Source of the DNA: Halorubrum distributum JCM 10118
GTDB taxonomy: Archaea > Halobacteriota > Halobacteria > Halobacteriales > Haloferacaceae
DNA: 64,000 bases
Direction: 5' to 3'
Assembly: GCF_000337335.1 (NCBI RefSeq)
Contig: NZ_AOJN01000062.1
Location: 23,572 to 87,571 of the forward strand
The notes below the pieces were generated by a model. That model worked only from the letters and a program-made list of their open reading frames with translations. It did not search any database and was not told the DNA's origin. Positions 58,404-64,000 of the stretch are shown here, one piece after another (the first letter of the stretch is position 1; each line of letters begins with the position of its first letter). The translations under genes and the position numbers were made by a program.

Positions 58404-58658
58404 ATGCCCACCGTCTGGCTCGTCGACCGGCAGTTCGACTCGAAGGGGCTCGTGCGGCTCACCTACGCCACGGAGGACGGCGAGCGGATGCACACGAAGG
58501 AGCTGGCCGAACAGCGGCTCGTCACGGGCGACGGGATCACCGCCGGCCGCGTGGTCGACGAGAGCGCGCTCGGCGAGAGCCCGGCCGACGAGGTCGAGCG
58601 GTTCGCGTCCGAGGCGTCGAAGATGGCGACCGAACACGACCTCGACGACACAGTCTGA
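58404..58658 (+). CDS. DUF5796-like small protein
   Basis: 84 residues starting MPTVWLVDRQFDSKGLVRLTYATEDG, then a helical C-terminus (ADEVERFASEASKMATEHD). A ctttttaagc box is about 27 nt upstream (leaderless). Upstream in-frame sequence belongs to repeat D and is excluded. Resembles haloarchaeal DUF5796; role unknown. Confidence 0.78.
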   Translation: MPTVWLVDRQFDSKGLVRLTYATEDGERMHTKELAEQRLVTGDGITAGRVVDESALGESPADEVERFASEASKMATEHDLDDTV

Positions 58659-58729
58659 GGGATACCACCGTCGTATCGCCCCACACAACCGAGTCCGTTA
58701 AGGGGGAACCGGCGGAACGTGTGACCGAA

Positions 58730-61435
58730 ATGCCCAGTGGTGAGTACGACCCCGACGCCGTCGAGCCGCGCTGGCAGCGGCGCTGGGTCGACGAGGAGAC
58801 GTACGCCTACTCCGCCGACGACCCGGTCGATCCGAACACCGTCTTCTCCATCGACACGCCCCCGCCGACGGTATCGGGGAGCCTCCACATGGGCCACCTG
58901 TACGGGTTCACCCTCCAGGACTTCGTCGCGCGCTTCGAGCGCATGAACGGCGGCACGACGTTCTTCCCGTTCGGCTACGACGACAACGGGATCGCCTCCG
59001 AGCGGCTGACGGAGGACGAGCTCGACATCCGCCACCAGGAGTTCGAGCGCCGCGAGTTCCAGGCGAAGTGCCGGGAGGTCTGCGCGCAGTACGAAGAGCA
59101 GTTCACCGAGAACGTCCAGTCGCTCGGGGTGTCGGTCGACTGGGACCACACGTACCAGACCATCGAGCCGCGCGTCCAGCGCGTCTCCCAGCTCTCCTTC
59201 GTCGATCTGTACGACCAGGGCCGCGAGTACCGCGAGAAGGCCCCCGCGATCTGGTGTCCCGAGTGCGAGACCGCCATCTCGCAGGTCGAGACCGAGGACG
59301 ACGAGCAGGCCAGCCACTTCAACGACATCGCCTTCTCCGTCGCCGGAAGCGGCGGTGACGGCGATGGCGACGACCCCGAGGAGTTCGTCATCTCGACGAC
59401 GCGCCCGGAACTCCTCCCGGCCTGCGTCGCCGTCTTCGTCCACCCGGACGACGACGAGAACCAGGACCTCGTCGGCGAGTCCGCCGAGGTCCCGCTGTTC
59501 GGCCACGAGGTGCCGATCATCGCCGACGAGCGCGTCGACATGGAGACGGGCTCCGGGGTCGTGATGTGCTGTACGTTCGGCGACCAGAACGACATCGAGT
59601 GGTACCAGGTCCACGACCTGGACCTGCGGGTCGCCATCGACGAGTCCGGCCACATGACCGACGTCGCCGAGGGGTACGAGGGGCTCCACGCCGACGAGGC
59701 CGGCGAGGCCATCGTTGAGGACCTCGACGAGGCTGGCGCGCTGCTCGACCGCCGCGACATCACCCACACCGTCAACGTCCACGAGCGCTGCGGGACGAGC
59801 GTCGAGTTCCTCGTCACCGAGCAGTGGTACATCGAGATGCTCGACAAGACGGACGAGTACCTCGAGGTCGGCCGGGAGATGGAGTGGTCGCCCGAGAAGA
59901 TGTTCACCCGGTACGAGCACTGGGTCGAGGGGCTCCAGTGGGACTGGCTCATCTCCCGGCAGCGCTCCTCGGGCATCCCGTTCCCGGTGTGGTACTGCGA
60001 GGACTGCGGCGAGGAGGTCATCGCCGAGAAGGCCGACCTGCCCGTCGACCCGCTCTCCGACGACCCGCCGGTCGACGCCTGTCCCGCGTGCGGGCACGAG
60101 GCGTTCGAGCCCGAGGACGACGTGCTCGACACGTGGGCCACCTCCAGCCTCACGCCGCTCATCAACGCCGGCTGGGACTGGGACGAGGAGGCCGAGGAGT
60201 TCACGATGGAGCATCCGGAGCTGTATCAGTTCGACCTCCGCCCGCAGGGCCACGACATCATCAGCTTCTGGCTGTTCCACACGCTCGTCAAGTGTTACGA
60301 GCACACCGGCGAGGTCCCGTTCGAGGAGACGATGATCAACGGGCACGTCCTCGACGAGAACCGCGAGAAGATGTCGAAGTCGGTCGGCAACGTCGTCGAG
60401 CCCGAGGCCGTCTTGGAGGAGTTCCCGGTCGACGCCACGCGCTACTGGGCGGCCGGCACCGCCGTCGGCGACGACTTCCCGTTCAAGGAGAAGGACCTCC
60501 GCGCGGGCGAGAAGCTGATCCGGAAGCTGTGGAACGCCTCGAAGCTCGTCGAGTCGCTCGCGCCGGAGCCGTTCCCGGCCGAGCCCGACGACGGGCTCCG
60601 CGAGCTCGACCGCTGGCTGCTCGCCGAGCTCGACGCCGAGGTCGAGCGGCTCACCGACCTGCTCGAAGAGCGCGCGTTCTCGAAGGCCCGCGACGAGCTC
60701 CGGAGCTTCTTCTGGAACACGTTCTGCGACGACTACCTCGAGATCGCGAAACAGCGCGAGGACGACGCCGCGGCGTACACCCTCCGGACCGCGCACCGAC
60801 GGTTCCTGAAGCTGTTCGCGCCCCTCCTCGCGCACGTCACCGAGGAGCTGTGGCACGACATGTACGCCGACGCCGTGCCCGACGCGGGCGCCGGCGCTGC
60901 CGACTCCGCCGACACCGAGGAGACCGGCCTCGCCGACGGCGCGGGCGACTCGATCCACCTCGCCGACTGGCCCGAGCCGCTGGGGATCGAGGCCGACCGC
61001 GACGCCGGGACCGCCGCGACCGCCGTCGTCGGCGCCCTCCGGAAGTACAAGAGCGAGAACCAGCTCCCCCTCACCGCCGCGCTTGACGCGGTGGAGGTGT
61101 ACGCCGACGTGCGCGGCTTCGAGGACGACATCACCGGCGTAATGCACGTCGACGACCTCGCGGTCCACCCCGACGGCGACGCGCCCGTCGAGACGGTGAT
61201 CACTGGCATCGACCTCGACTACGCCACCGTCGGCCCGAAGTACGGCGACCAAGTCGGCGACATCGAGGCCGCCCTCGCGCAGGAGGAGTACGATATCGAC
61301 GGCGACGAGCTTCACGTCGCGGGCGTCACGCTCGTCGGCGACGAGTTCGCGGTCGAGGAAGAGCGGCAGTACCGGGGCGAGGGCGAACTGCTTCAGGCGG
61401 ACGACGTCGTCGTCATCGTCCGCAACGACGCGTAG
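58730..61435 (+). CDS. valS: Valine--tRNA ligase
   Basis: 901 residues from ATG 58730. The class I signatures are HMGHLYG (about 53) and KMSKS (about 546). The CP1 editing domain lies between (TTRPELLPACVAVFVHPDD). An acidic haloarchaeal insert is in the anticodon-binding region (PDAGAGAADSADTEETG, about 725). GTG 58721 is an alternative start, but the gttaag box fits the ATG better. No frame disruption is visible. Confidence 0.96.
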   Translation: MPSGEYDPDAVEPRWQRRWVDEETYAYSADDPVDPNTVFSIDTPPPTVSGSLHMGHLYGFTLQDFVARFERMNGGTTFFPFGYDDNGIASERLTEDELDIRHQEFERREFQAKCREVCAQYEEQFTENVQSLGVSVDWDHTYQTIEPRVQRVSQLSFVDLYDQGREYREKAPAIWCPECETAISQVETEDDEQASHFNDIAFSVAGSGGDGDGDDPEEFVISTTRPELLPACVAVFVHPDDDENQDLVGESAEVPLFGHEVPIIADERVDMETGSGVVMCCTFGDQNDIEWYQVHDLDLRVAIDESGHMTDVAEGYEGLHADEAGEAIVEDLDEAGALLDRRDITHTVNVHERCGTSVEFLVTEQWYIEMLDKTDEYLEVGREMEWSPEKMFTRYEHWVEGLQWDWLISRQRSSGIPFPVWYCEDCGEEVIAEKADLPVDPLSDDPPVDACPACGHEAFEPEDDVLDTWATSSLTPLINAGWDWDEEAEEFTMEHPELYQFDLRPQGHDIISFWLFHTLVKCYEHTGEVPFEETMINGHVLDENREKMSKSVGNVVEPEAVLEEFPVDATRYWAAGTAVGDDFPFKEKDLRAGEKLIRKLWNASKLVESLAPEPFPAEPDDGLRELDRWLLAELDAEVERLTDLLEERAFSKARDELRSFFWNTFCDDYLEIAKQREDDAAAYTLRTAHRRFLKLFAPLLAHVTEELWHDMYADAVPDAGAGAADSADTEETGLADGAGDSIHLADWPEPLGIEADRDAGTAATAVVGALRKYKSENQLPLTAALDAVEVYADVRGFEDDITGVMHVDDLAVHPDGDAPVETVITGIDLDYATVGPKYGDQVGDIEAALAQEEYDIDGDELHVAGVTLVGDEFAVEEERQYRGEGELLQADDVVVIVRNDA

Positions 61436-61465
61436 ATTCCCTCCTCCCTTCGGCTTCTCCCTCGG

Positions 61466-62521
61466 TCACAGGTCCGCGCCGACGGCGTCCTCGACCGAGT
61501 CGAACCCGTCGCGCTCGAGCAGTTCGACGAGTCCTTCGTTGATGTCGCGCGCGAGTCCCGGCCCCTCGTAGACGAGGCCCGTGTACAGCTGGACCAGCGA
61601 GGCGCCCGCCCGTATCTTCTCGTAGGCGCCCGCGGCGTCGGATATTCCCCCGACACCGATCACCGGGACGTCGGTGCGCTCCGCGACGTACCGCACACGC
61701 TCCGTCGCGAGCGACTCGATCGGCTTCCCCGAGAGCCCGCCGCGCTCGGCCCGGTTGTGGCTCCGCAGCGAGTCCGGCCGGGAGGTCGTCGTGTTGGTCG
61801 CGATGACGCCGTCGACGCGCGCGTCGTCGACGACGCCGAGCGCGTCGTCGACCGCCGGCTCCGGGAGGTCCGGCGAGAGCTTCACGAGCAGCGGGTCCGC
61901 CCCCGCGTCGGCGAGCGTCCCGAGGATCCCCTCCAGGGCCTCGCGGTTCTGTAGCTCGCGGAGGCCCGGGGTGTTCGGGCTGGAGACGTTGACCACGAAG
62001 TAGTCGCCCGCGTCCGCGACGCGCTCGTACGTGTACAGGTAGTCGTCCGGGGCGTCCTCCAGCGGCGTCGACTTCGACTTCCCGATGTTGATCCCCACCG
62101 GCACCTCGGGGAGGGGGTCGCGGTCGAGGCGCTCGCCCACCCGGTCGGCGCCCTCGTTGTTGAATCCCATCCGGTTGACGAGGGCCTCGTCCTCGCGCAG
62201 CCGGAACAGTCGCGGGCGCGGGTTCCCGGGCTGTCGCTCGGCGGTGACGCCGCCGACCTCGACGTGGCTGAACCCGAGCGACGCCAACGCTCGCGGGACG
62301 TGCGCGTTCTTGTCGAACCCGGCCGCGACGCCCACCGGGTTCGGGAACGCCGACCCGAACGCGTCGACCGCGAGCCGATCGTCGTCGACCGCGTACCGCT
62401 CGGCGAGGGCGTCGGCGATCGGCGTCCCCTGAACGCGGCCGAGCAGTCGGTGGATCAGTCCGTGTGCGGTCTCCGGCGGCAGCCGGAACAGTGCTGGCTT
62501 CAACAGGTCGTACGCGCCCAT
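61466..62521 (-). CDS. pyrD: Dihydroorotate dehydrogenase (quinone), class 2
   Basis: 351 residues. An N-terminal membrane-associating helix pair (MGAYDLLKPALFRLPPETAHGLIHRLL) is followed by GVAAGFDKNAHVPRAL, the FMN barrel and NVSSPNTPGLRELQ, which carries the class 2 catalytic Ser. C-terminal GVGGISDAAGAYEKIRAGASLVQLYTG binds the FMN phosphate. ATG 62521 is at the family start. Confidence 0.95.
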   Translation of the reverse strand: MGAYDLLKPALFRLPPETAHGLIHRLLGRVQGTPIADALAERYAVDDDRLAVDAFGSAFPNPVGVAAGFDKNAHVPRALASLGFSHVEVGGVTAERQPGNPRPRLFRLREDEALVNRMGFNNEGADRVGERLDRDPLPEVPVGINIGKSKSTPLEDAPDDYLYTYERVADAGDYFVVNVSSPNTPGLRELQNREALEGILGTLADAGADPLLVKLSPDLPEPAVDDALGVVDDARVDGVIATNTTTSRPDSLRSHNRAERGGLSGKPIESLATERVRYVAERTDVPVIGVGGISDAAGAYEKIRAGASLVQLYTGLVYEGPGLARDINEGLVELLERDGFDSVEDAVGADL

Positions 62522-62618
62522 CGTCTGGGTCTCGTCACGAGCGACAATCAATCCGCCGACCGCGGCCCGTATCGCGGCCGCTCGGCGGCGAAAATACGTC
62601 GAACTCCCGCGGTCCGCG

Positions 62619-62822
62619 TCAGAAGTCGTGTTCGAGCTGCTCCGGGTTGGCGTCCGCTTTCTGGATGATTATCTTCCCGTCTCTGACCCGGACGAACACC
62701 TCGTCGCCGATCTCCATGCCGGCGACGGCGAGCTCGTCCTCGTGGAGGTTCACGTGGACGTTGTGGTACTCCCCGTCGTCGTCCTTGGCGCCACTGGGGC
62801 TGAGCTTCTTTTTGCGGACCAT
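62619..62822 (-). CDS. Small AbrB/SpoVT-like haloarchaeal protein
   Basis: 67 residues from ATG 62822 (MVRKKKLSPSGAKDDDGEYH). The segment HEDELAVAGMEIGDEVFVRVRDGKIIIQKA matches the swapped-hairpin AbrB core (LGIxxGDxVxVxVxDGxIxI). Likely DNA-binding dimer. Another frame on the same strand from 62849 (MAKGDKHTRDG) overlaps its start but loses the conserved pattern. Confidence 0.75.
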   Translation of the reverse strand: MVRKKKLSPSGAKDDDGEYHNVHVNLHEDELAVAGMEIGDEVFVRVRDGKIIIQKADANPEQLEHDF

Positions 62823-63186
62823 CGCGGGTGTGCTTGTCGCCCTTCGCCATAGCAGACACATAAGTGTTGTTTACGCGTACTCCCCCGCCGGTGAATCGTG
62901 CGTGCGCGCGGCGCGACCAACAGAGCCGATCCGCGGGGTGAACGGCCTCGGGAGCCGGGACCGATCCGTCCGCGAGCCGCGGCCGAAATCGCCGTCCGAA
63001 CCCCGAATCGGCGTGTCGCGCGCGCTGAACGCTCCGCCGATCGTCGCAGATAGACCGTTTCGCTCCCGCTTTGATGCCCCAAATCGCCAGCCGCCGAGGT
63101 GATATATAAAAATTGTGGCGCACAGCTTTCATTTCCCCGATATATTTAATACACACTGTGTGCTGGTGTCACACGGAGGCAAAACC
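62823..63186. promoter_or_regulatory. Intergenic region with MC1 promoters
   Basis: Two strong AT-rich boxes precede the MC1 gene: gatatataaaaat (63102-63114) and gatatatttaata (63132-63145). A GGAGG-type ribosome site (63175-63179) lies 7-12 nt before the ATG, one of the few clear leadered genes in the window. No protein gene is supported here. Confidence 0.65.
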
Positions 63187-63516
63187 ATGGTACGTGAAGA
63201 CGGTAAGCGAAACTTTGCCCTGCGAGAGGAAGACGGATCGGAACCGAGCGAGTTCTCGGGCAACATGCCGCGTCAGGCGGCGCTCAAAGCGGCTCGAACC
63301 CTTGACCCGGCACCCTCCGAGGAAGAGGCGGAGCGAACGACGCTTCGTCTCCGGGAGAAGGGGACCCAGAAGGTCCACGAGTACGAGGGATGGGCCTGGA
63401 AAGACGGCGCTCCCGAAGTCGACGACGCGGACGACGACTTCTGGCTCAACGACCTCGACGACATCACCAAGGCCAACGTCTCGAAGCAGGGCATCGAGTA
63501 CCTCGACGACGAGTAA
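63187..63516 (+). CDS. Non-histone chromosomal protein MC1
   Basis: 109 residues. MVREDGKRNFALREEDG, NMPRQAALKAARTLDPAPSEEEAERTTLRLREKGTQKVHEYEGWAWK and DITKANVSKQGIEYLD define the MC1 family, an abundant architectural protein that binds and bends DNA. It has a strong promoter pair and a ribosome-binding site, consistent with high expression. Confidence 0.95.
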   Translation: MVREDGKRNFALREEDGSEPSEFSGNMPRQAALKAARTLDPAPSEEEAERTTLRLREKGTQKVHEYEGWAWKDGAPEVDDADDDFWLNDLDDITKANVSKQGIEYLDDE

Positions 63517-63689
63517 CGCTCGGGCCGCCGGTTCCGATCTCTCGTTTTCTCCGTCGACCGGCCGGAATGTCTCGGAGTTGATCACCCTGTCGCCACAGAG
63601 CTACTGTCCCGGGTAGGATTGCTTCCGTCTCGACTCGATCCGGTCAGTTGGGCCGCTGCTCTCGGCATGAAATCGCATGACGTGGCGTC

Positions 63690-63830
63690 GGTAGTTCGAC
63701 GGGGTTAAATACAACCCGGCCATTCGAAGAAATGCGAAGAACGCATCGCGGACTCGGGCCGTTCAACTCGGCCCGGTTTCGCTGGACCCGTACCGTTCCG
63801 ATGGGTTTATGACCCGTCGTCCGGTACGTT
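63690..63830 (+). promoter_or_regulatory. Tandem rRNA-type promoters
   Basis: TTCGACGGGGTTAAATACAA (63695-63714) and TTCCGATGGGTTTATGACCC (63796-63815) resemble the repeated haloarchaeal rRNA promoter, TTCGACGG then TTTATG, as I recall it. ATGCGAA downstream of the first box also fits. They face right, towards the window end. The 63517-63689 gap before them has no gene I can support. Confidence 0.6.
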
Positions 63831-64000
63831 CAGGTCCGCGAAGGATGAGGATCACGCCCCCTGCGCTCCGGCGTAAGCGGTGATCTGATGTGAGCCGTGG
63901 TCGTTCGGTGTCATCCAAGCCGTTGGATGCGCCGGACACCACACAGACCAATGCAATGGTGTGTCAACTCTCGTCTTCAACGAGATTGACACCCGCCAAC
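63831..64000 (+). other. Probable 5' leader of a 16S rRNA precursor
   Basis: No ORF. Contains the strong hairpin CATCCAA-GCCG-TTGGATG inside a longer GGTGT/ACACC stem (about 63917-63946) and a gtgatctgatgtgagcc segment like pre-16S processing sequences. The mature 16S start (ATTCCGGTTGATCC) is not reached, so the rRNA genes would begin beyond the edge. Confidence 0.55.

Noticed and set aside
58463..61315. 950-codon antisense frame opposite valS
   Set aside because: Mirror of the ValRS codon pattern with Val/Asp/Leu bias and no domain; valS on the plus strand is certain.
62548..62849. Frame starting MAKGDKHTRDG overlapping the AbrB-like gene
   Set aside because: It runs out of the conserved AbrB pattern into Arg-rich shadow; the MVRKKK frame keeps the domain.

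Overview
The window is chromosomal DNA of a halophilic archaeon, most likely Halorubrum or a close relative. GC content is high, the predicted proteins are strongly acidic, and many genes have an archaeal TATA-like box about 27 nt before the start codon, implying leaderless mRNAs. Many families are haloarchaeal (PurO, MC1, the Hel308-Cgi121 pair, the ArvABC/OapABC trio, DUF5786/5789/5796-like small proteins). The genus is an inference.

Layout. 1-9.6 kb: a sensor kinase fragment at the left edge, a lactonase plus iron-alcohol-dehydrogenase pair resembling the bacterial blcC-blcB module, threonine synthase, uracil phosphoribosyltransferase, a CobW-type metallochaperone whose 3' end has been tandemly duplicated, and an ArsA/GET3 ATPase. 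9.57-10.99 kb: an IS1341-type tnpB element bounded by two near-identical hairpins; one hairpin supplies the stop codon of the ArsA/GET3 gene. 11.2-22.5 kb: CstA transporter, a cupin, small conserved genes, a TrmB-like regulator, an S9 peptidase, PurO, tRNA-Gln(CTG), and the KEOPS subunit Cgi121 coupled to Hel308. 22.5-33.4 kb: a structured repeat, a methyltransferase, a two-gene MgtE-like transporter, truncated hemoglobin, aspartate kinase and the arvA-arvB-arvC vesiculation cluster.

33.4-43.0 kb is a catabolic region. It holds a TatD-like hydrolase, a BNR-repeat protein, an FAH-family hydrolase, an amidohydrolase, a TetR regulator, a BktB-like thiolase with its DUF35 partner, and a CaiB/BaiF CoA-transferase. 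Three promoter regions there carry the same palindrome (TTTAC-N6-GTAAA), so the set is probably one regulon of the local TetR protein. It is interrupted by a lower-GC HEPN/MNT toxin-antitoxin pair and a structured repeat.

43.1-49.4 kb is the chromosomal replication origin neighbourhood: two inverted ORB elements around an AT-rich unwinding region, a third ORB just before orc1/cdc6, then a Sec11-type signal peptidase, the PolD small subunit and an IMPACT-family gene. This order matches, from memory, the main oriC1 of Haloferax volcanii. 49.3-63.5 kb is housekeeping: PspAB-like, metallo-beta-lactamase, NDUFA9-like, PHP, HemB, a 3Fe-4S-type ferredoxin between two inverted structured repeats, ValRS, PyrD and the MC1 chromatin protein. 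The right edge carries tandem promoters and leader resembling an rRNA operon; 16S would start just outside.

The most novel signal is a dispersed family of about 300-bp elements (four copies, near 22.6, 36.05, 57.43 and 58.04 kb). They share fixed motifs (GGGACTCAAAGGGGC and GGGGCTTTGGAGG) that bracket a stem whose sequence differs between copies while pairing is kept. This is covariation expected of a structured RNA.
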